A stretch of DNA of 57,432 nucleotides from an uncultured Mucilaginibacter sp. (GCA_903891475.1 CAITEP010000007.1:1-57432); one strand, 5' to 3'; numbered from the stretch's first letter, positions 44,181 to 53,613 are shown. Numbers and translations: made by a program. The notes: generated by a model not told the origin, from the sequence alone.

Positions 44181-45239
44181 ATGAAGACTTTACAAAGCGA
44201 TAATTATCTAATATATTTTGATAACACTATAGCCGAACTGGCAAAATTTGTTCTCAGTGGTAAGTACTCAAAGGTTTTTATTTTAACTGATGAAAATACT
44301 GAGAAATTTTGTTTACCCGTTGTAAAACAACAATTGGAGGCCGCTTGTCAATTCGAAATACTCCGGGTTGATGATGGCGAAGAAAGTAAAACCATAGCTT
44401 ATTGTATTGATATTTGGAGAAACCTTATTGAATTAGGAGCCGACCGTAAAAGTTTGTTAATAAATTTAGGTGGTGGTGTTGTAAGTGATATGGGAGGATT
44501 TGCAGCTTCGACCTTTAAAAGAGGGATTGATTTTGTACATATACCCACTACCCTTCTTTCACAAGTAGATGCTTCTGTTGGTGGTAAAACCGGCATTGAC
44601 ATTGATGGTATTAAAAATATAATAGGAACTTTTACACAGCCAAAGGCAGTTTTTATTTGTTACGATTTCTTAAAGACATTGCCAGAACGCCAAATTTTAT
44701 CCGGATTAGCGGAGATGCTAAAGCATGGGATTATCGCTGATGTAAAATATTGGAACGCTTTAAAAGAAAGTGATTTGAGCTTTCCTAACATTGAACTCAT
44801 TTACCAATCGATAGAAATTAAGAATGAGGTAGTTTTAGAAGACCCTACCGAACAAGGATTGCGAAAATGCTTGAATTTTGGGCATACAATTGGTCATGCT
44901 GTTGAAACCTATTCATTGTTAAATGATGCAAATCCATTGTCGCACGGGGAAGCCATCGCAATAGGAATGATTTGTGAGGCATACATTTCAAAACAAAAAG
45001 TTGGTCTACCCGATAATCAATTAGCCGAAATTACCTCCGTTTTAAATGAACTATATCCTAAATATCAAATATCCGAGTCGATTTTTGATAATTTGTTCAC
45101 TTTGATGCAGAAGGATAAGAAAAATCAAAACGGAAAAATAAACTGTACATTAATACCTGCAATTGGCAAATGTAGCATTGACCATATTTGTACTGTTAAT
45201 GAACTTTATGAAAGTTTGAGATACTACATAAGCCTATAA
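44181..45239 (+). CDS. aroB: 3-dehydroquinate synthase
   Basis: Second shikimate-pathway step: DAHP to 3-dehydroquinate, NAD and zinc-dependent. Conserved LGGGVVSDMGGFAASTFKRGI, PTTLLSQVDASVGGKTGID, NFGHTIGHAVE and SHGEAIAIGM segments provide NAD and metal ligands. 352 residues is normal. Just after the S4 gene and upstream of the pheA attenuator region, but separated by 112 bp. Confidence 0.96.
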   Translation: MKTLQSDNYLIYFDNTIAELAKFVLSGKYSKVFILTDENTEKFCLPVVKQQLEAACQFEILRVDDGEESKTIAYCIDIWRNLIELGADRKSLLINLGGGVVSDMGGFAASTFKRGIDFVHIPTTLLSQVDASVGGKTGIDIDGIKNIIGTFTQPKAVFICYDFLKTLPERQILSGLAEMLKHGIIADVKYWNALKESDLSFPNIELIYQSIEIKNEVVLEDPTEQGLRKCLNFGHTIGHAVETYSLLNDANPLSHGEAIAIGMICEAYISKQKVGLPDNQLAEITSVLNELYPKYQISESIFDNLFTLMQKDKKNQNGKINCTLIPAIGKCSIDHICTVNELYESLRYYISL

Positions 45240-45305
45240 ATATCGATTTATATATTACTGGACACTTCGTTAAATAACAGTTTTCAAAAAAAATAAAATT
45301 TACTA

Positions 45306-45335
45306 TTGACAAGTCCATTTTTACCTGTACATTTA
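45306..45335 (+). promoter_or_regulatory. Promoter for the pheA leader
   Basis: TTG at 45306-45308, 19-bp spacer, then TACATTTA (one mismatch from TAnnTTTG) at 45328-45335. The leader ATG lies 17 bp downstream. Spacing is ideal for the Bacteroidota housekeeping promoter. Confidence 0.65.
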
Positions 45336-45351
45336 CAACGAATTAAAAACA

Positions 45352-45417
45352 ATGAATTTAACAGGAGCATATTATTTTGGTTACTACTTTTACTTTAATA
45401 GTAAGAGCCGGGACTAA
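45352..45417 (+). CDS. Tyr/Phe-rich attenuator leader peptide (21 aa)
   Basis: ATG at 45352 to TAA at 45415-45417 encodes 21 residues with the core YYFGYYFYF: five Tyr and three Phe codons in nine, then NSKSRD. The leader reads the aromatic amino acid supply. Its last codons (CGG GAC TAA) overlap the segment CCGGGACT (45408-45415) that can pair with the terminator's 5' arm. A ribosome finishing translation covers this segment and lets the terminator form; one stalled on Tyr/Phe codons leaves it free to form the antiterminator. Too short for ordinary gene calling. Confidence 0.85.
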   Translation: MNLTGAYYFGYYFYFNSKSRD

Positions 45418-45476
45418 TATGCTTTAAACAACATATAAAGAAATTGAAAAGTCCCGGTTATAAACCGGGACTTTTT
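45407..45476 (+). promoter_or_regulatory. Attenuator: antiterminator/terminator switch before pheA
   Basis: Segment 1 CCGGGACT (45408-45415) is complementary to segment 2 AGTCCCGG (45450-45457). Segment 2 also pairs with segment 3 AACCGGGAC (45463-45471), forming a 13-bp terminator stem. Pairing 1:2 and 2:3 are mutually exclusive, the layout of ribosome-mediated attenuation. Regulated gene: pheA, 16 bp after the T-tract, and probably the DAHP synthase downstream. Confidence 0.85.
45447..45476 (+). terminator. Attenuator terminator hairpin
   Basis: Perfect 13-bp stem AAAAGTCCCGGTT / AACCGGGACTTTT with a 3-base ATA loop, ending in TTTTT. Very stable GC core in AT-rich DNA. Confidence 0.9.
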
Positions 45477-45491
45477 GCATTTAATACGATT

Positions 45492-46400
45492 ATGAAAATT
45501 GACAAGCCAAGAGTTGCCATACAAGGAATAAAAGCTTCTTTTCATGAAGAAGCTGCCTATAAATATTTTGGTGAAAACATTGAAACCATTGAATGCAACT
45601 CGTTTAAGCAAACTTTTGAATCGCTTAAAAATAAAAATGCTGATTATGTGGTAATGGCTATTGAAAATAGCATTGCAGGTAGCATTTTACCTAATTATTC
45701 TTTATTGCTTAATTATGCCTACCCAGTTGTTGGTGAAGTTTATTTACCCATACAACTACATTTAATGGCGCTACCAGGTGTTAAATTTGAGGATATTAAA
45801 TATGTTACCTCCCACCCAATTGCTATTCGCCAATGTGTTGATTTTTTTGATGAATACCCTCATCTCAATATTATAGAAAGTAATGATACTGCGGCCTGTG
45901 CCAAACGTATTCGTGATGAGCAGCTAACTGATACGGTTGCTATCGCTAATACCATGGCGGCAAAACTTTATGGATTGGATGTTTTAGAACGTAGGATAGA
46001 ATCAAACAAGAAAAACTTTACCCGTTTTCTAATTATTACCAATCATGAAAACGTTGAGAAAAAGACCATTAATAAGGCTTCATTATGTTTTCAAGTAACA
46101 AACACAGTTGGCGCACTTGCTAAAGTGCTTCATATTTTTGCTGAAGAAAATATTAACATGAGTAAAATTCAATCTATGCCCATATTAGGTAAAAGAAATG
46201 AATATAATTTTTATGTAGATATTGAATGGGAGGATTCCAAATACTATGATACTGCTATTAGGCAGATTCTTAAATATACTCAAAATTTTAACATTTTAGG
46301 CGAATATGAACGTTATAACGAAGAAACTAGTCAAGCACCAAAATCAATTAAAAATGAGAAAGTACCACGTGCATATATCAACATCAAAAAAATTGTCTAA
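45492..46400 (+). CDS. pheA: Prephenate dehydratase with ACT domain
   Basis: Converts prephenate to phenylpyruvate, the committed step to Phe. From ATG 45492 (302 aa): MKIDKPRVAIQGIKASFHEEAA; ENSIAGSI; catalytic TRF motif in KKNFTRFLII; ACT regulatory domain starting NTVGALAKVLHIFAEENINMSKIQSMP. An in-frame start at 45444 lies inside the terminator hairpin and is rejected. No chorismate mutase is fused here; that activity is on the next gene. Controlled by the upstream Tyr/Phe attenuator and probably by Phe through ACT. Confidence 0.95.
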   Translation: MKIDKPRVAIQGIKASFHEEAAYKYFGENIETIECNSFKQTFESLKNKNADYVVMAIENSIAGSILPNYSLLLNYAYPVVGEVYLPIQLHLMALPGVKFEDIKYVTSHPIAIRQCVDFFDEYPHLNIIESNDTAACAKRIRDEQLTDTVAIANTMAAKLYGLDVLERRIESNKKNFTRFLIITNHENVEKKTINKASLCFQVTNTVGALAKVLHIFAEENINMSKIQSMPILGKRNEYNFYVDIEWEDSKYYDTAIRQILKYTQNFNILGEYERYNEETSQAPKSIKNEKVPRAYINIKKIV

Positions 46401-46503
46401 ACAAAATAATCCAAAACCAAAAATATAATTAACCAAATTCCATAATTGAATAAAAAACTCCCGAAGTGTGGTACCAACAATATTTCGGACAAATAAAAAA
46501 ACC

Positions 46504-47631
46504 ATGAAATTAAATTTAAACATTGAACCACTTAGTAACTGGATTACAGCAAAAAGCGAACCTTTATTAATAGCAGGCCCTTGCAGTGCCGAAACTGAAG
46601 AGCAATTGGTTGCTACAGCTCATTTACTAGCAAAAACTGGCCGCGTTTCTGCCCTACGTGCCGGCATTTGGAAACCACGTACTCGTCCCGGAGAATTTGA
46701 AGGCATAGGAAGCATTGGCCTGCAATGGTTAATGCGAGCAAAAGAAGAAACTGGTTTACCAGTTACCGTTGAGGTTGCAACCGGAAAACACGTTGAAGAA
46801 GCCTTGAAAGCAGGTGTTGATATACTATGGGTTGGTGCACGTTCAACTGTAAACCCATTCACAGTACAAGAAATTGCAGATGCTTTGCGTGGTGTTGATG
46901 TACCTGTAATGGTAAAAAATCCGGTAAATCCAGACCTTTCATTATGGATTGGTGCTTTAGAAAGAATAAATAATGCAGGTATTACCAAATTAGCAGCCAT
47001 ACACCGTGGTTTCTCATCTTACGAAAAAACCGCATTCCGTAATGAGCCAATGTGGGATATTGCCATCAATCTTAAAACCATTGCTCCTAACCTACCAATC
47101 ATTTGCGACCCGAGCCATATTTCGGGTAACCGCGATTTAATAGGCTATATTTCTCAAAAGGCGCTTGACCTTGATATGCAAGGTTTGATGATTGAATCGC
47201 ACATTGACCCAAGCGTAGCCTGGACTGATGCTAAGCAACAAGTTACCCCAGCAGCCCTTGACGAAATCATTCATCATTTAGCATTGCGCAAACCAGAAAT
47301 TAAAAATGCCGATTTGAAAGATAAATTAGAAGATTTGCGTAATAATATCGATAAAATTGACGACCTAGTAATTCAAAAAATGGCCGAGCGCATGCAAATT
47401 GTTGAACAAATTGGTAACTACAAAAAAGATAATAATATTACCATTTTACAAGTAAACCGCTGGGACGAAATATTACAAAAACGCACCAACTACGCTAAAG
47501 CATTAAAATTAAGTACAGAGTTTACCGAAAGATTGCTTGAATTAATTCACAGCGAATCTATCCGTAAACAAACTGAAATTATGAATAAAGACGAAGCTGG
47601 ACAAAAAGCAGAAAAACTTACCCATGCTTAA
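46504..47631 (+). CDS. Bifunctional DAHP synthase / chorismate mutase type II
   Basis: From ATG 46504, 375 residues. N-terminal type I-beta DAHP synthase domain (LLIAGPCSAETEEQ; KPRTRPGEFEGIG; GARSTVNPF; KNPVNPDLSLW; CDPSHISGNR) makes DAHP from PEP and E4P. C-terminal AroQ-type chorismate mutase (~285-365) begins LRNNIDKIDDLVIQKMAERMQ and includes the helical KK region. Fusion of the first aromatic-pathway step with chorismate mutase is typical for Bacteroidota and couples flux to Phe/Tyr. It follows pheA by 103 bp, inside the same attenuated unit, and ends at a strong terminator. Confidence 0.94.
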   Translation: MKLNLNIEPLSNWITAKSEPLLIAGPCSAETEEQLVATAHLLAKTGRVSALRAGIWKPRTRPGEFEGIGSIGLQWLMRAKEETGLPVTVEVATGKHVEEALKAGVDILWVGARSTVNPFTVQEIADALRGVDVPVMVKNPVNPDLSLWIGALERINNAGITKLAAIHRGFSSYEKTAFRNEPMWDIAINLKTIAPNLPIICDPSHISGNRDLIGYISQKALDLDMQGLMIESHIDPSVAWTDAKQQVTPAALDEIIHHLALRKPEIKNADLKDKLEDLRNNIDKIDDLVIQKMAERMQIVEQIGNYKKDNNITILQVNRWDEILQKRTNYAKALKLSTEFTERLLELIHSESIRKQTEIMNKDEAGQKAEKLTHA

Positions 47632-47672
47632 TCTGGTTTCCCCTAATTTGTTATAGGAGAAATTTTAAAATC

Positions 47673-47708
47673 AACCCCTTTATTTAAATAAACTTAAATA
47701 AAGGGGTT
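47673..47708 (+). terminator. Terminator after DAHP synthase/chorismate mutase
   Basis: Perfect 15-bp stem AACCCCTTTATTTAA / TTAAATAAAGGGGTT with a 6-base loop, followed by ATTCTT. It divides the pheA unit from aroA. Confidence 0.75.
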
Positions 47709-47736
47709 ATTCTTAATTGTTATTGCTACCAAAAAA

Positions 47737-49020
47737 ATGAAACAAAACATTGTCCTTTCCAAGAAAAATAAATCAATTAGTGGAACTATTCATCTTACAG
47801 GGTCAAAAAGTGAATGCAACCGCGCCCTTATAATTGAGGCTTTGAGTAATGGTAAGGTTAAGGTTGAAAATATTTCGGACGCCGCTGATGCGGTTACTCT
47901 CTCATCAGTTTTGCAATCGGCTTTAAAATCAGATTTAGAAAATAATGTTTCTAACAAGGTACAACCCATTACCTACAACATAGGGCCTGCAGGCACCGCC
48001 ATGCGCTTTCTAACCGCTTTTTTCACGTTACAACATGGAGAAATAATATTAACAGGTAGCGAGCGTATGAAGCAGCGCCCTATAGGTGTTTTGGTTGATG
48101 CGTTAAGAATGCTTGGTGCCAATATTGAATATGCTGAAAATGATGGTTTCCCACCATTATTAATCAAAGGAAAATTTGAACAACAGCAAAAACGTATTGC
48201 AATAAAAGGTAATATAAGTAGCCAATATATCACCGCTTTACTTTTAATTGCTCCTAGCTTACCCCTTGGTTTGGAATTAGAAATTGAAGGCGATTTAACA
48301 TCAAAGCCTTATGTAGAAATGACTTTGGCCATGCTGCAAACTGCCGGGATAAAACATACTTGGGTTGATCAGATTATTAGTATTGAGAAACAAGAATTTA
48401 TACAAACATCTATACATGTTGAACCAGATTGGAGTGCAGCCTCTTACTGGTACGCAATTGCGGCTTTAGCAAATGAGGCTGAACTATTTTTACCAGGATT
48501 AACCGCATATAGCCTGCAAGGCGATAGTGTTATTACCGAATTAATGGCAAATTTTGGCATCACATCTCAGTTTAAGGATGGTGGCGTTCATCTTAAAAAA
48601 GAACCGAAGCTAGTAATCAGGAAAATTTTTGATTTAAAAGAATGTCCAGACTTGGCTCAAACCATCATTGTTGTTTGCGCTGCATTAGGGGTTGAGGCAA
48701 CCTTTACTGGTTTAGAAACATTGAAAATAAAAGAGACCGACCGTGTTAAAGCTTTGCAAAATGAGCTAGGCAAAATAGGTGTTAAATTAATAGAAAAAGG
48801 CTTGGTTTATAAATTAGATTGCAGTGAAAAATTTATCCCGGAGAAGCTATTTATAAATACTTACGATGACCACCGAATGGCTATGGCCTTTGCACCACTA
48901 GCACTTTTAATACCTGAAATTGAGATTGAAGACGCGCAGGTTGTTGAAAAATCATATCCCGCGTTTTGGAAAGACTTAGAAAAGGCAGGGTTTGCTTTAG
49001 CTCAACCTCAAACAGCTTAA
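47737..49020 (+). CDS. aroA: 3-phosphoshikimate 1-carboxyvinyltransferase (EPSP synthase)
   Basis: Sixth shikimate-pathway step: S3P + PEP to EPSP. 427 residues. TGSKSECNRALI (S3P site), GTAMRFLTAFF, GSERMKQRPIGVLVDALRMLGA, KPYVEMTLAML and DDHRMAMAFAPL are EPSP synthase motifs. The KSECNRAL version is the Bacteroidota form. Start MKQNIVLSKK fits. aroC follows 63 bp later. Confidence 0.95.
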   Translation: MKQNIVLSKKNKSISGTIHLTGSKSECNRALIIEALSNGKVKVENISDAADAVTLSSVLQSALKSDLENNVSNKVQPITYNIGPAGTAMRFLTAFFTLQHGEIILTGSERMKQRPIGVLVDALRMLGANIEYAENDGFPPLLIKGKFEQQQKRIAIKGNISSQYITALLLIAPSLPLGLELEIEGDLTSKPYVEMTLAMLQTAGIKHTWVDQIISIEKQEFIQTSIHVEPDWSAASYWYAIAALANEAELFLPGLTAYSLQGDSVITELMANFGITSQFKDGGVHLKKEPKLVIRKIFDLKECPDLAQTIIVVCAALGVEATFTGLETLKIKETDRVKALQNELGKIGVKLIEKGLVYKLDCSEKFIPEKLFINTYDDHRMAMAFAPLALLIPEIEIEDAQVVEKSYPAFWKDLEKAGFALAQPQTA

Positions 49021-49083
49021 AGAATTATTTTTAAACATAAAAATCAATCAAGATAATTTGCTTGACTAATATAATTAAGTTTT

Positions 49084-50202
49084 ATGGCAGGAAATTCATT
49101 TGGACAAATATTCAGGATAACCACATTTGGCGAATCGCATGGTGAAGCAATTGGGGTAATTATTGATGGTTGTCCGGCTCAATTGGAGCTTGATTTAGAT
49201 TATATTCAAGCGGAGCTAGATAAACGGAAGCCTGGTCAATCAAAAATCACTACCCAACGCAAAGAGAGTGATTCGGTAAAAATACTCTCTGGTGTTTTTG
49301 AGGGAAAGACCACAGGTACACCCATAGCCATGCTTATTCCAAATGAAGACCAGCGTTCGAAAGATTATACCCATAATGTGGATGTATTTAGACCATCACA
49401 TGCTGATTACACCTACCAAACTAAATATGGTATTCGCGACCATAGAGGAGGCGGACGCTCCTCAGCTAGGGAAACTGCTGCTCGAGTTGCGGCTGGTGCT
49501 TTGGCAAAACTTTTGCTAAAAACACATGGTATTGAAATTGCTGCCCATGTATGTAGTGTTGGTAAAATAAAGGCTCCAAGTGTGAAAATTGACAACTTAC
49601 AAGATTTTATAAACCAAAGGGAGAAAAACATTGTACGTTGTGCCGACCAGGGAGTTGCTGATGAAATGATATCTTATATAGATGGTATTCGCAAAAATGG
49701 CGATACGGTTGGTGGCAAAATAAGCTGTTACATAAAAAATTGTCCGGTTGGTCTTGGCGAACCTGTATTTGATAAACTGCATGCCGATTTGGGCAAAGCA
49801 ATGCTAAGTATAAACGCTGTGCATGGCTTTGAGTATGGCTCTGGTTTTGATGGTAGCGAAATGCTTGGTTCTGAGCATAATGATATTTTTGTAAGCCATG
49901 CTCCTTCACAATTAGATATTGAATCAGGCAATAAGATTGAAACTTTAACAAATTTTTCGGGTGGAATACAGGGTGGTATAAGTAACGGTATGCCTATTGA
50001 ATTTAAGGTTGCGTTTAAGCCAGTAGCCACCATAATGCATAACCAAGCAACCATTGATAGCGAAGGTAATGCTGCCGAAATATCAGGTAAAGGGAGGCAT
50101 GACCCTTGTGTAGTACCTAGAGCGGTACCCATTGTAGAAGCAATGGCGGCATTGGTTTTGGCTGACCATTGGTTGAGAAATAAAAATTCAAGATTGAAAT
50201 AA
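49084..50202 (+). CDS. aroC: Chorismate synthase
   Basis: Final step to chorismate, FMN-dependent. 372 residues with [56 protein letters not shown] (shown in part), and [18 protein letters not shown]: the three AroC signature regions. Complete at both ends. Its stop codon overlaps a weak hairpin. The aro genes of the window make most of the pathway; aroD/aroE/aroK are elsewhere. Confidence 0.96.
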   Translation: MAGNSFGQIFRITTFGESHGEAIGVIIDGCPAQLELDLDYIQAELDKRKPGQSKITTQRKESDSVKILSGVFEGKTTGTPIAMLIPNEDQRSKDYTHNVDVFRPSHADYTYQTKYGIRDHRGGGRSSARETAARVAAGALAKLLLKTHGIEIAAHVCSVGKIKAPSVKIDNLQDFINQREKNIVRCADQGVADEMISYIDGIRKNGDTVGGKISCYIKNCPVGLGEPVFDKLHADLGKAMLSINAVHGFEYGSGFDGSEMLGSEHNDIFVSHAPSQLDIESGNKIETLTNFSGGIQGGISNGMPIEFKVAFKPVATIMHNQATIDSEGNAAEISGKGRHDPCVVPRAVPIVEAMAALVLADHWLRNKNSRLK

Positions 50203-50227
50203 GGAGCATTCCCCACCTTATTTTAAA
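50197..50227 (+). terminator. Weak terminator at the end of aroC
   Basis: AAATAAGG / CCTTATTT stem (50197-50204 with 50216-50223), 11-base loop, then TTAAAA. It overlaps the aroC stop codon. Confidence 0.35.
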
Positions 50228-50293
50228 AAGCCAATTACACAGGATTATTAATTTAATAACAAGCCATTAATCTCAACTTTTTATATTTGGTAT

Positions 50294-51517
50294 ATGTTTT
50301 CCTCAATTGCCCAACTATATAAAGACGCCTTTAGCGGTCTTTCAAAAAATAGTTGGTATCTCTCCATAGTGATGTTGGTAAACCGTAGTGGCACTATGGT
50401 GATACCATTTATGAGCATTTATTGTATCAAACAACTGCATTTTTCAATTGTGCATGCGGGCATAATCATGGCACTGTTCAGCATAGGCTCTATAAGTGGT
50501 GCTTTTATTGGGGGTAAGCTTACTGATAAAATTGGTTTTTACGATTTACAGGTTGGCGCATTGCTGTCGGGTGGAACTTTATTTATTGCTGTTGGTTACT
50601 TGCATTCCTTTTCAACGCTTAGTATTGGCATATTTTTATTAGGGTTGTGTAATGACTCTTTCCGGCCAGCAAACGCTTCAGCAATCGCACATTATAGCAG
50701 TCCGGAAAATAAAACCCGTTCCTATTCATTAAATCGTTTAGCAGTTAACTTAGGCTGGGCAACTGGTGGAGCCTTGGGTGGCTTCTTGGCTTCCATAAAT
50801 TACCATTTTCTTTTTTTGGTTGATGGTTTTACAAACATAATTGCCGCACTACTTTTACTTAAATTAATGCCACGTAGCAAGGTTATCCATACCATAAAAA
50901 AGTTAATTGAAAAAGCCGAAAAAAAATCAGCCTATAAAGACAAAGAATACTTGCTGTTTATTTTATTGGCCATGATGTTTGGCCTGAGCTTTTTTCAATA
51001 CTTTATTATGCAACCTGTTTTTTTTAAGCTCGATTGGCACTTTAACGAGCGTTTTATAGGGTTCTTATTGGCCTTAAATGGCTTATTAATAGCACTATTT
51101 GAGATGGTTTTGATTAACTATTTGGATGGGAAAAAGCATACTTTAATTTATATAAGTATAGGTGTATTAATGGGAGGAATAGGCTTTGCCTTACTCAATT
51201 TATTACCACACTATAGTATTGCCGCCCTATTAATTGTAGTGTTAGTTACATTTGCCGAGATGTTCAGCATGCCGTTCATGAATTCTTTTTGGGTAAAACG
51301 TTCAAATGATAATAACAGGGGAGAATATGCTGCACTATATAGTATGGCATGGTCAACCGCGCAAATTGTAGCGCCGTTTGTTGGTGGATATATCATTTCT
51401 TTTGGCGGCTTCGCACTACTTTTTTGGGTGCTGGCATCTGTTAGTTTAATCACCTTTATAGGGTATTTATCATTATATTGGTTCAATTATCATCTAAAAT
51501 CAACTGCGAACTCTTAG
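50294..51517 (+). CDS. MFS transporter
   Basis: 407 residues with about twelve membrane helices. The inter-helix 2-3 loop GGKLTDKIGFYDL carries the MFS motif A-like Gly/Asp pattern. Helices such as VDGFTNIIAALLLLKLM and LLFILLAMMFGLSFFQYF follow. It is closest in feel to MDR-type/YajR-like exporters, but substrate is unknown. It is followed 22 bp later by a HAD hydrolase on the same strand. Confidence 0.85.
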   Translation: MFSSIAQLYKDAFSGLSKNSWYLSIVMLVNRSGTMVIPFMSIYCIKQLHFSIVHAGIIMALFSIGSISGAFIGGKLTDKIGFYDLQVGALLSGGTLFIAVGYLHSFSTLSIGIFLLGLCNDSFRPANASAIAHYSSPENKTRSYSLNRLAVNLGWATGGALGGFLASINYHFLFLVDGFTNIIAALLLLKLMPRSKVIHTIKKLIEKAEKKSAYKDKEYLLFILLAMMFGLSFFQYFIMQPVFFKLDWHFNERFIGFLLALNGLLIALFEMVLINYLDGKKHTLIYISIGVLMGGIGFALLNLLPHYSIAALLIVVLVTFAEMFSMPFMNSFWVKRSNDNNRGEYAALYSMAWSTAQIVAPFVGGYIISFGGFALLFWVLASVSLITFIGYLSLYWFNYHLKSTANS

Positions 51518-51539
51518 AAATACTCATTAATTTATCAGC

Positions 51540-52166
51540 ATGAAAAAAGCATTATTCCTTGACCTTGACAATACCATCTATCCGGTTAGTTCCATATCCG
51601 ACCAACTATTTAAGCCTTTGTATAATTTGATTGCTGAATTTGAAAACGAGATGGATCAGGTTGAGCTTAAAAATGCCCTATATCAAATATCAAGAAGACC
51701 ATTTCATTATGTTGCGGATGAATATAATTTCCCGAAAGCTTTAAAAAGCAGAGGGATTGAGTTATTAAAGAATATGAGTTATGAGATGCCAATGCGCCCT
51801 TATGATGGTTATGACCTAATAAAAACAATACCTATTCATAAATTTCTAGTAACTACCGGATTTTCCAAACTGCAATGGAGTAAAGTTGATATGCTAGGCA
51901 TTAATGATGATTTTAATGAGATACATATAGTAGATTTGGAAATATCAACCAAAACAAAAAAAGATATATTTAAGGATATAATGGAGAGATTTAATTATAA
52001 AATCGAAGATATTTTGGTTATTGGCGATGACCCGGAATCGGAAATAAAGGCTGCCAATGAATTAGGATTGGAGACTTTTCTTTACGATCCTGAAGATAAG
52101 CACCCTGATGCTCAAGTTACCCACAAGCATCCTCACCTTAAGGATGTGTTAAATTATATAAATTAA
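51540..52166 (+). CDS. HAD-superfamily hydrolase (pyrimidine 5'-nucleotidase-like)
   Basis: 208 residues. Motif I FLDLDNTIYPVSS, a cap with helices, Ser/Thr motif II VTTGFSK, motif III Lys, and motif IV VIGDDPESEIKAA. The DLDNTIYP opening resembles SDT1/PPA-like nucleotidases of HAD-IA. Small phosphate ester substrate likely. Confidence 0.82.
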   Translation: MKKALFLDLDNTIYPVSSISDQLFKPLYNLIAEFENEMDQVELKNALYQISRRPFHYVADEYNFPKALKSRGIELLKNMSYEMPMRPYDGYDLIKTIPIHKFLVTTGFSKLQWSKVDMLGINDDFNEIHIVDLEISTKTKKDIFKDIMERFNYKIEDILVIGDDPESEIKAANELGLETFLYDPEDKHPDAQVTHKHPHLKDVLNYIN

Positions 52167-52173
52167 GCAACCA

Positions 52174-52758
52174 CTAGGTTAAGTTTCTATCCTTAAACCA
52201 AACCTCGTCAGTTTTAATTTCGCTTTCGCCCATTATATTTATCAGTTCGGCAGGATTTTGGCTGGTGATAACTAATTGGCGGTTAATGGGTTTTAAAAAT
52301 TTTTGTTCAACCATTACATCCAACTGTTTTAGCAAAAAATCGTAAAACCCATTTACATTTAATATTCCTACAGGATTTTTATGTAAGCCTAGCTGCAACC
52401 AAGTTAATACCTCAAAAAACTCTTCTAAAGTACCAAAGCCACCTGGTAGCATAATAATACCATCAGCTAGCTCGCTCATTAATTTTTTGCGCTCATGCAT
52501 ATTTTTAACTACGTGCAAGGCAGATAATTCGGTATGACCTACCTCTTTTCGTAATAAAAATTCGGGAATCACACCAACTGCTTTGCCACCCCTTCCTAAA
52601 ACCGCATTCGCCAACAAGCCCATAACGCCCACTTTACCCCCACCAAAAACTAGGGTAATTTGTCGGGTTACCATCATTTCGGCTAATTCTTCTACCGCTT
52701 GCTTTAAAACCGGGTCGCCATTAAAATTGGCACCACAAAAAACACAAATTGCTTTCAT
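52174..52758 (-). CDS. LOG-family protein (TIGR00730, Rossmann fold)
   Basis: 194 residues: CVFCGANFNGDP, GGGKVGVMG and the signature PGGFGTLEEFFEVLTWLQLG. LOG enzymes hydrolyse nucleoside 5'-monophosphates (cytokinin ribotide phosphoribohydrolase/AMP nucleosidase type). Complete; convergent with the HAD gene (7 bp gap). Confidence 0.92.
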   Translation of the reverse strand: MKAICVFCGANFNGDPVLKQAVEELAEMMVTRQITLVFGGGKVGVMGLLANAVLGRGGKAVGVIPEFLLRKEVGHTELSALHVVKNMHERKKLMSELADGIIMLPGGFGTLEEFFEVLTWLQLGLHKNPVGILNVNGFYDFLLKQLDVMVEQKFLKPINRQLVITSQNPAELINIMGESEIKTDEVWFKDRNLT

Positions 52759-52811
52759 TAGGTGTATAAATTAATTGTTGTAATATTATAGGTTTTATTG
52801 ATATAAAACAA

Positions 52812-53591
52812 CTAAGCTGGTTCGCCTTGAATCATCTTAACGATCGATAAAACCATTTTGCGAGGCGAAAACCTTACTGAATTTGCCATAATATAATTCA
52901 TAAAACCATGAATAACAGTCATTTTGTTCTTAATCATAGCTTTGTAGCCAAAAAGCGCGACTTCGGCAGAACTAGGTATTTTTTTATTTTTAAATAAATT
53001 ACTATGCTCCATATCTGCTGCCTGCTGGAAACCGCTTTCAGTTGCTCCCGGGCATAAGCAGGTTACATTTACCCCTGTTCCTTGCAATTCGCTATATAAG
53101 GCTTCGCTCAAAAATAAAACATAGCTTTTTGAGGCGAAATAAACAGCCATGGTAGGTCCCGGTTGAAATGCAGCTGTAGAAGCAACATTCAGTATTTTAC
53201 CCGATTTTCTGGCCACCATATCAGGAATGAATAAACGGCAAAACTTAGTGAGGGATTTTATATTTAAATCTATCATTTGCTCGGTCTTCTTCCAATCACT
53301 TTGAGCAAAGTAGCCAAAATCGCCAAATCCTGCATTGTTAATCAGGTATTCAACTTCAATATTTTCAGCCTTGCAAGTATCATAAACCATTTGAACCTCT
53401 TCCATGTTGCTCAAATCGGCATTAATAACTTTTACCTGTACCGCATAATCTTTTCTAATATCACTGGCCAATTGTTCCAACTTATCCTTGCTACGGGCAA
53501 CTAAAACAAGATTATTCTTTTCTTTCGCGAATACTTTCGCAAACTCCAAACCGATACCTGATGAAGCTCCTGTAATTAATGCTGTTTTCAT
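52812..53591 (-). CDS. SDR family oxidoreductase
   Basis: 259 residues. NAD(P) loop TGASSGIGLEFAKVF, NNAGFG, Ser in NVASTAAF, and catalytic YFASK (Tyr-x3-Lys). The C-terminal extension resembles the DltE/short-chain type used on lipids or ketones. A perfect TAGCTTTG -7 box is 23 bp upstream. Confidence 0.9.
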   Translation of the reverse strand: MKTALITGASSGIGLEFAKVFAKEKNNLVLVARSKDKLEQLASDIRKDYAVQVKVINADLSNMEEVQMVYDTCKAENIEVEYLINNAGFGDFGYFAQSDWKKTEQMIDLNIKSLTKFCRLFIPDMVARKSGKILNVASTAAFQPGPTMAVYFASKSYVLFLSEALYSELQGTGVNVTCLCPGATESGFQQAADMEHSNLFKNKKIPSSAEVALFGYKAMIKNKMTVIHGFMNYIMANSVRFSPRKMVLSIVKMIQGEPA

Positions 53592-53613
53592 GGTTTTATT
53601 TTTTTAGTATTTA

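Noticed and set aside
45444..45491. Upstream start for pheA within the terminator region
   Set aside because: It would place the coding start inside the attenuator hairpin; the ATG at 45492 matches the family N-terminus.
49728..50216. Long antisense frame opposite aroC
   Set aside because: A shadow of the strongly coding aroC frame, with no recognisable domain and no regulatory signals.
50282..50289. TATATTTG as a promoter for the MFS gene
   Set aside because: It is only 5 bp before the start codon with no TTG at -33, so it would require an almost leaderless transcript; likely chance in AT-rich DNA.
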